Shown here one piece after another: positions 19,038-29,232 of a stretch of DNA of 64,000 bases. Position 1 is the stretch's first letter. The number at the start of each line of letters is the position of its first letter. The DNA comes from Rubinisphaera margarita (lineage in GTDB: Bacteria; Planctomycetota; Planctomycetia; Planctomycetales; Planctomycetaceae), in NCBI RefSeq assembly GCF_022267515.1, contig NZ_JAKFGB010000007.1:124001-188000 (forward strand), read 5' to 3'. Position numbers and translations under genes: made by a program. The notes below the pieces were generated by a model. It was not told where the DNA came from. It ran no database searches and saw only the letters and a program-made list of their open reading frames with translations.

Positions 19038-19075
19038 AACTCCGCAGCCGACTATCAGAGCTGCGGAGTTTTTTT
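19038..19075 (+). terminator. Intrinsic terminator after ilvC
   Basis: A perfect 10-bp stem AACTCCGCAG / CTGCGGAGTT (19038-19047 and 19061-19070) with a 13-base loop is followed by a T run to 19075. It ends the ilvN-ilvC transcript. The stem also has a short A/T run on the other side, so it may partly serve the convergent LuxR-type gene, whose stop is at 19079. Confidence 0.9.
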
Positions 19076-19078
19076 CGT

Positions 19079-19795
19079 TCAGGCGTCGATGTAACCTTCT
19101 CGAATCGCCAGACGGGACAGATGCACCCGATCGTGCAGGTGAAGCCGCTGCATGATGCGATACTTGTGACTGTCGACCGACTTCTGAGACAGTTTCATCT
19201 CGCAGGCGACTTCTTTGACCGTCTTGCCTTCCGCAAGATGAATAAAGACTTCGAGCTGCCGTTGTGTCAGGACATTCTCAATCGCGTCGGAGTTCAGCTT
19301 CAGGCACGAACCGGTCGCGTCGAGTTGCCGCCGCACTTCGAAGGCCCAGTACTGCTTGATGCGGCCATCGAGCAGACTCTCGACAATCGAAACGATCTCG
19401 GCGGGGGTGTTGTTCAGCGAGATACACCCTTTCGCCCGATAGCGAATGGCCCAGCTGAGCCAGGACGTCTTATAGTTCCGACTCAGGAGCACGAACGGAA
19501 CGTGATGCTCTGAGAGACGCTGCAGTAGCTCCGGCGTCTGCGTGGAATTGTCTGCAGGATCCACAATGGCCAGAACTCGTCGCCCGCTGAACTCCCGCAA
19601 TGCCTCTTCGACCTGCGTGGAGTCTGCATTCTCCAGCCCGCACGATGCGTCCTGGAATGCCCGCTGCAGAGCCTCGGTGACAAACGGATGCTGCGGGAAA
19701 AGAACCGCCACAGGCCGCACCGAACTCGTGGAACTTAAGCTTTCAAAGGCCGAACGGGAGTGGCTCCGATTTCGAGTGCTGTTTGCTTGAATCAT
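19079..19795 (-). CDS. LuxR/NarL-type response regulator
   Basis: The protein pairs a receiver-like domain (from VRPVAVLFPQHPFVTEALQ, through LAIVDPADN and FVLLSRN) with a C-terminal LuxR helix-turn-helix. The latter is LTQRQLEVFIHLAEGKTVKEVACEMKLSQKSVDSHKYRIMQRL. The receiver is atypical: the acidic cluster and the expected Asp/Lys pocket are not all clear, so phosphorylation is doubtful. It probably binds DNA as a dimer and controls transcription; targets are unknown. I place the start at the ATG at 19795, which has GGAAG about ten bases upstream. The frame is open to 19894, and longer starts (for example 19870) cannot be excluded. Confidence 0.75.
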   Translation of the reverse strand: MIQANSTRNRSHSRSAFESLSSTSSVRPVAVLFPQHPFVTEALQRAFQDASCGLENADSTQVEEALREFSGRRVLAIVDPADNSTQTPELLQRLSEHHVPFVLLSRNYKTSWLSWAIRYRAKGCISLNNTPAEIVSIVESLLDGRIKQYWAFEVRRQLDATGSCLKLNSDAIENVLTQRQLEVFIHLAEGKTVKEVACEMKLSQKSVDSHKYRIMQRLHLHDRVHLSRLAIREGYIDA

Positions 19796-19980
19796 CGTAC
19801 GTACTTCTTCCAGAATGAAAGATGGAGATACCCTGAGATGTGAGTTGCTTGAAGATGTGTCATTCTCCATTAATTCCATCGTCCAGCGGTGCATGGCTGG
19901 ATATGTCTCAGGTTCGCCAATTGACGCCCACCAGCAATGGAAACATGTACATTAACGTAGCCGATCAGCGTGGCCACGAG

Positions 19981-20087
19981 GCGCCGAACTAGCAAAGCGG
20001 GTGGAAAACCCGCTGTTGGCGCAAGCAAACAGCGACGTCGAGCGAGTCCCTCAGGGACTGTTAATCACTGGGGACTGTCAATCATTG
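19981..20087. repeat. Nested palindromes plus tandem 17-bp repeat
   Basis: Three structures sit side by side. First, 19981-20022 forms a nested hairpin: outer GCGCC-AAC/GTT-GGCGC around a perfect inner stem AGCGGGT/ACCCGCT with loop GGAAA. Second, 20045-20059 is AGTCCC-TCA-GGGACT. Third, two contiguous 17-base copies, GGGACTGTTAATCACTG (20054-20070) and GGGACTGTCAATCATTG (20071-20087), differ at two positions. The last copy overlaps the stop codon of the secreted-protein gene ending at 20082. On the minus strand these would lie in its 3' end, so they may act in termination. Confidence 0.6.
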
Positions 20088-20909
20088 GGTATTGAGCTTG
20101 GAGACCGCGTCGCTCAGGATCTCGACGGCCTGCATGTCGATCGTGATCTCCGAACGCTTCTGGAATTCGTCTCGTGAGTCCCCCTCGGTCTTCACCTCCC
20201 GATCGATCCGAACCTTCCACTGGACCGTTCCCAGAGGCATCGCGTCGGAGATCCAGACCTGAGAGAAGTTGGTCACGCGGGAGCTGAGATCCTCGATGTT
20301 CGTCTGGCAGTCGACACGCTGACAATCGTATTCACCCGCCGTGATATTCACGGTTTCTTCGCCAGCAACCGTCAGATGTTCATTCAGCAGGACCTGGGAC
20401 AGCAGCGGGAAGACCTGCAGGACCGGCAGAGCAAACGGCTCGGCGTCACGATTGCCGATCTTCTGGAAGCCCTTTACCACGGGCACGAACGCATGGGGAA
20501 CATCGGCCTGGAAGAACTCGAGGCCATTGATGGCCGATTCGGGCACGAGAACTTTGTAGATTCGCGTTCCTCCCGGGCCGGCTTCCAGAACACCATCAAC
20601 CTGCTGGCCAGTCGTCACTTCGTACTCCAGCCAGACACAAGGAATATTCTCGCCCTGAAACTCAGCCGATTCGCGGTCCAGACAGCGAATCTCAAGCACG
20701 CGACGCCACTGCAGAGAAATATCGCCCTGCTCGCTCTGAGGCCGGAATGTGACCTGACGATAGTCTCCGCTGTAGCGGACGGCTGTGCCGGATTCGGGCA
20801 GATTCCAGACAAGCCCCTGGGCCGCCGCCGGACTGGCGAGGGTCCCCAGGACCAGCATGGCTGCGATCACAGCAAATCGAGCAGACCGACGCAGACCGGA
20901 GAACAACAT
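20082..20909 (-). CDS. Exported protein of unknown function
   Basis: The 275-residue product has a clear Sec signal peptide (FAVIAAMLVLGTLASPAAAQ, cleavage near residue 30). AAGGA stands seven bases before its ATG at 20909. The mature part is mostly beta-strand in character, with two cysteine pairs (IRCLDRES/NIPCVW and EYDCQRVDCQTN), and reads as a soluble periplasmic or surface protein. I recognise no family, although the GEYDCQRVDCQT...VWISDAMPLGTVQW pattern recalls DUF3108-like periplasmic proteins. It is flanked upstream by a divergent glycerate kinase gene and downstream by a repeat cluster. Confidence 0.7.
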   Translation of the reverse strand: MLFSGLRRSARFAVIAAMLVLGTLASPAAAQGLVWNLPESGTAVRYSGDYRQVTFRPQSEQGDISLQWRRVLEIRCLDRESAEFQGENIPCVWLEYEVTTGQQVDGVLEAGPGGTRIYKVLVPESAINGLEFFQADVPHAFVPVVKGFQKIGNRDAEPFALPVLQVFPLLSQVLLNEHLTVAGEETVNITAGEYDCQRVDCQTNIEDLSSRVTNFSQVWISDAMPLGTVQWKVRIDREVKTEGDSRDEFQKRSEITIDMQAVEILSDAVSKLNTQ

Positions 20910-21187
20910 GCGGAGTTCCTTCAGAGATTTCTCGTATCTGGATCAATTGAGCGAGAGTCAGCAAAACTCACGTGACAGGACGCCTTTGAGTGCGAGGTAT
21001 AATGTGGTCCGCCTCCCGGGAAAATGCAATGCCGACCTTTTTTCACCGGCGAATTCGCATCAAAAACCACCCCAGTGAGTGTCACGAACCGCAGAGCCGG
21101 GGCCGACCGCTGTTCTCATGAGGACTACTTAATCAGTACAATCGGCTTCACCCGTGAAATTCATCTGGACAACAGGGAGCCTCAAAC

Positions 21188-22546
21188 GTGTCGCAACTCA
21201 TCAGTGCCGACGAACGTCGCAGTCTGGCTACTCGCATCTGGCGAGCCGGCGTGGAAGCGATCGATTCGCGCAGGCTCATGGAAGAGACGGTCACCTTCGA
21301 TGGGGATTCTCTCCGGATTGCCGGGAAGACATTTCCCCTCGACAGCTTTCGCGATCTCATCGTGGTCGGCGCCGGCAAGGCGGGCCAGGGAATGGTCTCC
21401 GGCCTCGAAGCCTGTCTCCCGGAGGAGTTTCTGAAGACTCGAGTCCGTGGCTGGGTGAACGTCCCTTCGGACTGTGTGGGCGAGTCCAGCGGTTCTCCCA
21501 TCGTCCGACACGCCGCCCGACCTGCGGGAATCAACGAGCCCCGACCCGAGGGAGTCCTCGGCACACAGAAGATCATTGAGCTGATCGAACAGGCAGACCC
21601 GAAAGACCTCTGCCTCGTCCTGCTTTCCGGCGGAGGAAGCGCATTGCTGCCCGCTCCGGTCGATGCGATCTCGCTGGAAGACAAAATCGAGGTGACTCAG
21701 CGACTCAGCAGGCGTGGAGCCTCGATCGAAGAACTTAATCTCGTACGAACCTGCCTGTCCCAGCTCAAGGGTGGAGGGCTGCTTCGCCACTGTCGCGGTC
21801 AGCACGTGATCACGCTGATCATTTCGGATGTGATCGGTGACCCGCTTGAAACCATCGCGTCCGGTCCGACCGTCGAAACGTTTCGCTCCCCCACGGCGGC
21901 ACTGGTTGTCCTTCGAAAGTATCTCACGGACGAGATCCCGCCGCGTGTCGAAGAGTACCTGGCGAATGGGCGTCACGACTGCCGACGAAACGAAGAACCC
22001 CCTTCCGTCGACAATATTGTGATCGGAAATAACTGCCGGGCCATCAGTCACGCCGCCGCCAGAGCAACCGAACTTGGCTTCCGAGCAGAGACCTGCGGCT
22101 CTGACAATCAGGGTCCCGCTGCTGAATTCGGCAAGACACTCGTGGAACAGGCCGCTCAAGCCAGCCCGGGCGATCAGCCGGTTTGCTTCATTCACGGTGG
22201 AGAAACGACCGTCTCACTCGCAGGAGTTGACTCCCCCGGCAAAGGGGGACGCAACCAGGAAGTCGCGCTCGCCGCCGCTCTGGCGATGCGATCACATCCC
22301 GAGTTTACCGACCGTCTGACGATTCTGGCGGGTGGAACCGATGGAGAGGATGGGCCCACCGACGCAGCAGGTGGCTACGCTGATTACAAGGTGCACGAGC
22401 GCGCCACCGGGCTCGGCCTCTGCCTTGAAGATCATCTCCGTCGCCACGATGCCTACAACCTCCTCGACCGCTGCGACTCACTGCTCCGGGTCGGCCCCAC
22501 ACATACCAACGTGATGGATCTCACCATCACGCTGGTATGGCCATAG
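21188..22546 (+). CDS. Glycerate 2-kinase (DUF4147/MOFRL family)
   Basis: The 452-residue protein matches the GckA/TtuD family: an N-terminal DUF4147 domain with VVGAGKAGQGM and LVLLSGGGSALLPAP, and a C-terminal MOFRL domain with GKGGRNQEVALAAAL and LAGGTDGEDGPTDAAGG. These enzymes phosphorylate D-glycerate to 2-phosphoglycerate, feeding the serine cycle, glyoxylate or tartrate metabolism into glycolysis. It starts with GTG at 21188, with GGGAG eight bases upstream. It is divergent from the exported protein gene and convergent with the haem protein gene. No other glyoxylate-pathway gene lies nearby, so the feeding pathway is unknown. Confidence 0.92.
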   Translation: MSQLISADERRSLATRIWRAGVEAIDSRRLMEETVTFDGDSLRIAGKTFPLDSFRDLIVVGAGKAGQGMVSGLEACLPEEFLKTRVRGWVNVPSDCVGESSGSPIVRHAARPAGINEPRPEGVLGTQKIIELIEQADPKDLCLVLLSGGGSALLPAPVDAISLEDKIEVTQRLSRRGASIEELNLVRTCLSQLKGGGLLRHCRGQHVITLIISDVIGDPLETIASGPTVETFRSPTAALVVLRKYLTDEIPPRVEEYLANGRHDCRRNEEPPSVDNIVIGNNCRAISHAAARATELGFRAETCGSDNQGPAAEFGKTLVEQAAQASPGDQPVCFIHGGETTVSLAGVDSPGKGGRNQEVALAAALAMRSHPEFTDRLTILAGGTDGEDGPTDAAGGYADYKVHERATGLGLCLEDHLRRHDAYNLLDRCDSLLRVGPTHTNVMDLTITLVWP

Positions 22547-22608
22547 ACTGCTTTCCATCCGGTCGAGCGACCTCTCTGGCCGACGGCGGTCAGAACGCGG
22601 AATCTGCT

Positions 22609-25600
22609 TTACTGCCCGGCGGGCGCGGCAGTGGAATCGACGAACGGAACCGAGTCGGCCAGATAACGCCAGTTCTTGAGAAACGAAATCAGGTCGACCA
22701 TCTGTTGCGGGTTCACCTGCTTCTCGAATTCCTGCGGCATGAACGACGTTCCGTTGGAGCCAAACTCTTCGATGTCGCCGCGAGACAACGTCAGTGACGT
22801 CCCCTTGCTCTGTTTGAGCGTGATCGAATGCGGGGTTTCTTCAGCCAGGATTCCCGTTGCGATCTTGCCGTCGATCGTAACTGCCGTGTAGCTGAAATAG
22901 TTGTTGTCGATGGCCCGGTTCGGATCCAGGATTGATACGAGGAGTTCGTCGGGACGCTTGGTCCGCGTATCACTGATATCTGGTCCGACGCGCACCCCTT
23001 CCTCGCCAATTTGATGGCAGATCGAACACTGCTGCTTGAACAGTTCCTTGCCTCGAATGGCGGACGGGCGATCGAGAGTGGCGGAAGTGAGCACGTCTCG
23101 ATAAGCCACCAGCACCGACTCGCGGCTCGCAACCGTCTGCGAAGCCTGAAGTTCTCCGAACAGTTTCCGGATCTCCTCATCGCGAGAACGACTCAACCGC
23201 GTTCTCTGATCAGCAGCGAACTCTCCAAAACGGAGCTGTCCTGACTGCACGGTCTTCAGCAGGGCAATCGTCCGGCTGGTATCGCCGAGACAGAAATCGA
23301 CCAGCTCCCGCCGCATCAGCGGCGTCTCTTGTCGGATGAGTGAGATCAGCTCTTCAGACTCCTCTTGCGAGATGTGATACCCTGCTCCGTCGAGCGAACG
23401 AAGTGCTGCCGTCCGCAGATTCATCGCCTCGGTTTGATCGAAGATCAGATCAGACAGCAACGTATGAATTTCTGTTCCGCCCAAGTACTCGAACATCTGA
23501 ATGGCGGCCAGTCGTTCGCCTTCGTCGCTCCCGGGCCTGGCCTGCGTGAGCAGCGTTTCGACAAACGCCTTCAGATTCCCGTCCACGGCTGCATTGGTCC
23601 GGACGGATTCCAGCTTCTTCCACAACGATTGCCCACGCGACCGAAGCCCTTCCCCAAGTCCCATCAAAACGGTCGCCCGATCATCCACTGAAGTGGAGTT
23701 CTTCGACTCGAACAGGGAAACCAGCAGGCGATCGATTCCGGCAGAGTCGTTTACGATTCCGAGCAGTCCAGCCGATTCTTTCAGCAGGATGAGGCGGACC
23801 TCGGAATTCTTTGTCGATGTCCGCAATGCGAACTGAAGAAACTCCGGCAACTGGCTCTCTTCGCAAAGTAACAGAGCGGCCCGCACGGCCCATTCATCTC
23901 CGCCCTGCTCGACTACGGCATTCACAACATCGCTCAATTCGTTCGATTTGAGCGGAGCGATCCGCTGCAGAGCCAGCATGGCTTCGAACCGGACGGGACC
24001 TCGCGGATCCCGAAGACAGTTCAGCAAATCGTCTCGCAGAGTCGCACGGAGATCGAACGGTGTTTTCGATGAGAGCCGAGACACGGCCGCCAGATGTTGC
24101 ACCCGAACCCGGGAATCGCCGTGCCGTAACCCGGCCTGCAACTGCTTCACATTGAGCTTGTCGAACAGTTCGAGCACCTGCAGAGCCGAATTCATGGCCT
24201 GAGCACTCGTTTCCGCATCAATCCACTTCGCAACTTCTCCGGCGACGGAAGGATCCTTCTCAGCCACAAGCAGCCGCCAGGCGGTCTGCTGCTCCCAGTC
24301 ATTCTCGCTCTTCAGCCAGCTCAGAATCTGCTCCCTGTTCACCGTCTCCGGCGAAAAATCGGACTCGTTAACGCCTTTGCGAACGATCCTCCAGATGCGA
24401 CCTCGATCGTTGCCAAGTGTGAGATCAGGACGTTGTTTAAGCTCATCTGGCATGAACTGCGGATGCTCGATCACGGCCCGGTACATATCGAGGACATACA
24501 GCGAGCCATCCGGACCGATCTTGCAGTTGACCGGGCGGAACCATTCATCGCGGCTGGCGAGGAATTCATGCTCCTGATGCGGATTCTCAGCGGCGAGCGT
24601 CGAGCCACTGAACTCGATCGCGTCCCGATGCACCAGATTGGCTGTCGGATCGCAGGCGTAAATAAAGGTGTTCTTTACCCCGGCATCCGCGGCCGTTTTG
24701 CTCGCCGGACCGGCCAGTGCCGCCGTCTGAGCGCTCAACACACCACAGGCAGCGGTGAACTGCCCCTGATGCAGATTGGACGTGGTCCAGTTGCCTGTCA
24801 GCGGAGCCAGTTTGGAATCGGCGGCTGAAGGAGAGACGTCATGAATCAGCGATGAAATCCGCAACTTGGGCTGCCGTTCGAGATGGGAGTAATCGAACAT
24901 CACCTGCATGCAGGGATTGCGGTTCGAGCAGATCAGTCGATAACCGAACTCGTCGAAGCTCATGCCGAACTGCCCGTTCCCGGCGACCGCTTCACATTCC
25001 CCTGTGTGCGGATTGAACCGCAAATCTTTCCCGCGAAGATCGATGGGCTCTTTCAGTTTCGGCCAGTCGGGATGAGCGACCTCCACTTTTCCGCCGCGAA
25101 TCCCGTTCGCTAGATAGATCCAGCCGTCTGGTCCGAGAGTAGGATGATTCGCCCTCAGCTGAGGATTCTCTTCCGTGAACCCCGTCAGCCAGACCTCACG
25201 GCTGTCGGCTTTGTCATCGCCGTCGGTATCCCCCATGAACTCGACCGAGCCGCTGAGCGCGACAATCACGCCGTTCTTCCACGGCAGTAGACTGGTGGCG
25301 AACAACAGATTGTCCGCGAAGATGGTCGCCGACTCGTAGACGCCGTCGCTGTCCTGGTCTCGCAGCACCTTGATTCGGCTCTTCGGCTCTTCCCCGTCCC
25401 CGGGTCCGTTGGGATAGTCACGCATCTCGACGACCCACATCCGCCCCTGCTCGTCGAAGGTCAGATGAACCGGATCGATCACAGCCGGCTCGGAAGCGGC
25501 AAGAGAGATCTCGTATCCCTCCTGGAGTTCAAATTCCTTGAGAGCTGCTTCCGGCTCGAGTGGTCCGGCATTGGCGGCCGGAAGCAGAAGGAGATGAAAA

Positions 25601-25647
25601 AGAAGGACGGGAACGAGGGACGCAATGAGGGTGGGGGCGTGGTTCAT
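22609..25647 (-). CDS. PVC-type CxxCH haem-binding protein
   Basis: This 1,012-residue exported protein has a signal peptide (ending about residue 28) and a beta-propeller domain to about 380, beginning YEISLAASEPAVIDPVHLTFDEQGRMWVVE. An alpha-helical HEAT-like region (about 430-830) follows, then a cytochrome c domain with C874-S-I-C877-H878 and a distal GTSFMPQEF methionine candidate. The combination is the planctomycete membrane-bound dehydrogenase family, thought to oxidise sugars or related compounds in the periplasm and pass electrons to a c-type haem; substrates are mostly unknown. The ATG at 25647 is preferred to an adjacent TTG at 25650. It is transcribed alone. Confidence 0.9.
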   Translation of the reverse strand: MNHAPTLIASLVPVLLFHLLLLPAANAGPLEPEAALKEFELQEGYEISLAASEPAVIDPVHLTFDEQGRMWVVEMRDYPNGPGDGEEPKSRIKVLRDQDSDGVYESATIFADNLLFATSLLPWKNGVIVALSGSVEFMGDTDGDDKADSREVWLTGFTEENPQLRANHPTLGPDGWIYLANGIRGGKVEVAHPDWPKLKEPIDLRGKDLRFNPHTGECEAVAGNGQFGMSFDEFGYRLICSNRNPCMQVMFDYSHLERQPKLRISSLIHDVSPSAADSKLAPLTGNWTTSNLHQGQFTAACGVLSAQTAALAGPASKTAADAGVKNTFIYACDPTANLVHRDAIEFSGSTLAAENPHQEHEFLASRDEWFRPVNCKIGPDGSLYVLDMYRAVIEHPQFMPDELKQRPDLTLGNDRGRIWRIVRKGVNESDFSPETVNREQILSWLKSENDWEQQTAWRLLVAEKDPSVAGEVAKWIDAETSAQAMNSALQVLELFDKLNVKQLQAGLRHGDSRVRVQHLAAVSRLSSKTPFDLRATLRDDLLNCLRDPRGPVRFEAMLALQRIAPLKSNELSDVVNAVVEQGGDEWAVRAALLLCEESQLPEFLQFALRTSTKNSEVRLILLKESAGLLGIVNDSAGIDRLLVSLFESKNSTSVDDRATVLMGLGEGLRSRGQSLWKKLESVRTNAAVDGNLKAFVETLLTQARPGSDEGERLAAIQMFEYLGGTEIHTLLSDLIFDQTEAMNLRTAALRSLDGAGYHISQEESEELISLIRQETPLMRRELVDFCLGDTSRTIALLKTVQSGQLRFGEFAADQRTRLSRSRDEEIRKLFGELQASQTVASRESVLVAYRDVLTSATLDRPSAIRGKELFKQQCSICHQIGEEGVRVGPDISDTRTKRPDELLVSILDPNRAIDNNYFSYTAVTIDGKIATGILAEETPHSITLKQSKGTSLTLSRGDIEEFGSNGTSFMPQEFEKQVNPQQMVDLISFLKNWRYLADSVPFVDSTAAPAGQ

Positions 25648-25725
25648 CAATTCTCTCTCAAGGGACTGGGAGATGGGCGGGACTTACACTGAGCGCTCCT
25701 TCAATGCAACTGTCTGGAAAGCAGA

Positions 25726-26832
<1,107 letters not shown>

Positions 26833-27069
26833 GAGAAGATGGTCCTCAGCAGTGCTGTGAATTAAGGGATGTGAATGCCCGCAGGAACGGAGGAGCAAGA
26901 ACTCCGTCCCCGGTTTCCTCAGACGAAAGTCGAGACTATCATACCTCCATCGGCGGCGATCGTCACCAGAAAGTCCGAACTTGAGGACATTCGAGCCAGG
27001 CCGCCGCTCGGGTGATAACGAAACAACGACCGAACCGGATCAAAAACTTCCGGGACTGGATGAACTGAA

Positions 27070-28017
27070 ATGAAAGTAATCCTGGCCAATCCCCGCGGCT
27101 TCTGTGCCGGCGTGAATATGGCGATCAAGTGTCTGGAAGAAGCCGTCCGGATGTTTGGTTCCAATATTTATGTGTATCACGAAATCGTCCACAACCGCTA
27201 TGTGGTCGATCGTTTCACACAGGAAGGCGTGACCTTTGTCGATGAACTTGAGGATGTCCCCGAGGGGTCGATTCTCCTTTTCAGCGCCCATGGTGTCTCC
27301 CCGGCCGTTCGCGCCATCGCCCGCGAGCGCAACCTGCAGACCATCGATGCCACCTGCCCGCTCGTCACGAAAGTGCATCTCGAAGCGATCAAGTATTCGC
27401 GAGCCGGTTACAACATTATTCTGATCGGTCACGAAGGACACGACGAAGTCATCGGCACGATGGGCGAAGCCCCCGAGAGCATTACACTCGTCGAAACGGC
27501 CGAGGATGTCCAGAAACTCGAATTCCCGGCGGATGCGAAGATCGCCTTTCTGACACAAACGACGTTGAGCGTGCAGGAAGCCAGCCAGGTGATCGCCGCC
27601 CTGCGGGAACGATTCCCTCAAATCGAATCGCCACCCAAAGAAGATATCTGCTACGCGACCACGAATCGACAGGAAGCGGTTTCGATTCTGTCTCAGGAAG
27701 CGGAACTTGTGCTCGTCCTTGGCAGCCAGAACAGCTCGAACAGTAAACGCCTGCAGGAACTGGCCAACGACAACGCCAAGCGTTCCTTCCTGATCGATGG
27801 CGCTCACGAGATTCGAGCGGAGTGGTTCGAAGGTGTGGAGACCGTTCTGATCACGGCTGGAGCGAGTGCCCCTGAAGTTGTGGTGCAGGAGTGCGTCGAC
27901 TACATCGTTCGCGAGTACGGAGCGGAAGTGGCGCAGCGGACCATTCAGGAAGAGAATGTGAAGTTCCCGCTGCCCAAAGAACTTCGGCGTCTGCAGACCG
28001 CCAGTCAACAGCAGTGA
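27070..28017 (+). CDS. ispH: 4-hydroxy-3-methylbut-2-enyl diphosphate reductase
   Basis: The 315-residue iron-sulfur enzyme has the three cluster cysteines expected: C12 in ANPRGFCAGVN, the one in DATCPLVTKVH near residue 97 and the one in DICYATTNRQEA near 194. It also has SAHGVSPAVR and the LGSQNSSNSKRL segment. It makes IPP and DMAPP in the last step of the MEP pathway. Length is standard. dprA follows 9 bases after its stop, so the two are very likely cotranscribed, although their functions are unrelated. Confidence 0.97.
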   Translation: MKVILANPRGFCAGVNMAIKCLEEAVRMFGSNIYVYHEIVHNRYVVDRFTQEGVTFVDELEDVPEGSILLFSAHGVSPAVRAIARERNLQTIDATCPLVTKVHLEAIKYSRAGYNIILIGHEGHDEVIGTMGEAPESITLVETAEDVQKLEFPADAKIAFLTQTTLSVQEASQVIAALRERFPQIESPPKEDICYATTNRQEAVSILSQEAELVLVLGSQNSSNSKRLQELANDNAKRSFLIDGAHEIRAEWFEGVETVLITAGASAPEVVVQECVDYIVREYGAEVAQRTIQEENVKFPLPKELRRLQTASQQQ

Positions 28018-28026
28018 TCAGATCTC

Positions 28027-29208
28027 ATGGCGGGCGAAACGAACGGGCCGATTGATGCTTATGTCGCACTGAACCTCGTTAAGGGGATCGGGCCGCGACT
28101 GCAGACCATTCTGCTCGAACGCTTCGGCTCCCCGGAAACAGTTCTGCGAGCTTCGGATGCGGAGCTTTCATCGGTCCCCGGAATCGGCAAGAAGATCATC
28201 GATGCACTCCGCCACGATGACCATCGCGATATGGCCCGCCGCGAGCTGGCCGACTGCGAAGCGAACGACCTGTCAGTCATCACGCACGATTGCCAGGACT
28301 ATCCCCCACTTCTGCGACAAATTCCCGACCCGCCGCTCGTCCTCTACTGCCGTGGACGCATCGAGCCGCGCGATCAACTCGCGGTGGCTATTGTTGGCTC
28401 CAGAAACTGCACGCTCTACGGACGCCGCATGGCCGAACAGTTCGCGGGCGGACTGGCACGAGCGGGCATCACCGTCATCAGCGGGCTGGCCCGTGGCATC
28501 GACGCGGTTGCACATCGGGCCGCTCTGCAGGCAGGTGGGCGAACAATCGCTGTCTGTGCCAGCGGGTTGCTCAAGATGTATCCGCCGGAACACACGAACT
28601 TCGCTCTGGAAATTGCTCAGCAGGGAGCCGTGATCTCGGAATCCCCCCTGCTCCGCAGCGCGAGCCGAGGGCTCTTCCCGCAACGAAATCGCATCGTCTC
28701 CGGCATGTGTCTCGGCGTGATCGTCATTGAAGCTTCCCGCACGAGCGGCACGCTGCACACCGCTCGGCACGCCATGGAACAGGGACGCGAGATCTTCGCC
28801 GTGCCCGGTCCGCTCGACAGCCGTGAAAGCGAAGGCTGCCACCAGCTCATTCGCGACGGCGTCCAACTCGTGCGCGGCGTCGACGATGTGCTCGAAGGAC
28901 TCGGCCCCCTGATGCAACCGGTCCAGATGCAGTACACGCCCCCGGCCGCCCGCAGGCAATCCACCGCCGAACCGGCTCCGCAGTCGACGCAAACCGTCGA
29001 AGTGCAGGTTCCCCGTCAACTCAACCTGAGTGACCAGCAGACGCAGATTCTGAACCTGATCACCAACGATCCGATCCTGGTTGACACCATCATCGAACAG
29101 TCGGGCATCGAAGCCTCACGAGTCCTCTCGACGCTGACCATTCTGCAAATGAAGAAACTGGTCGAACGACTCCCCGGCAACCAGGTCGTCCGTTCGCGGT
29201 TTCTGTAA
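28027..29208 (+). CDS. dprA: DNA-processing protein DprA
   Basis: The 393-residue protein has the three DprA parts: N-terminal helix-hairpin-helix pairs (VKGIGPRLQTILLERFG and SVPGIGKKIIDAL, residues 13-60), the Rossmann-like core (GSRNCTLYGRRMAEQFAGGLARAG, ISGLARGIDAVAHRAAL, FPQRNRIVSGMCLGV) and a C-terminal winged helix (about 335-393). DprA protects incoming single-stranded DNA and loads RecA during natural transformation. It is a full-length copy. Its stop lies 24 bases from the convergent stop of the reverse-transcriptase gene, so it forms the left border of the low-G+C island. Confidence 0.95.
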   Translation: MAGETNGPIDAYVALNLVKGIGPRLQTILLERFGSPETVLRASDAELSSVPGIGKKIIDALRHDDHRDMARRELADCEANDLSVITHDCQDYPPLLRQIPDPPLVLYCRGRIEPRDQLAVAIVGSRNCTLYGRRMAEQFAGGLARAGITVISGLARGIDAVAHRAALQAGGRTIAVCASGLLKMYPPEHTNFALEIAQQGAVISESPLLRSASRGLFPQRNRIVSGMCLGVIVIEASRTSGTLHTARHAMEQGREIFAVPGPLDSRESEGCHQLIRDGVQLVRGVDDVLEGLGPLMQPVQMQYTPPAARRQSTAEPAPQSTQTVEVQVPRQLNLSDQQTQILNLITNDPILVDTIIEQSGIEASRVLSTLTILQMKKLVERLPGNQVVRSRFL

Positions 29209-29232
29209 CGAGTATAGACAATAAGGACTTTA

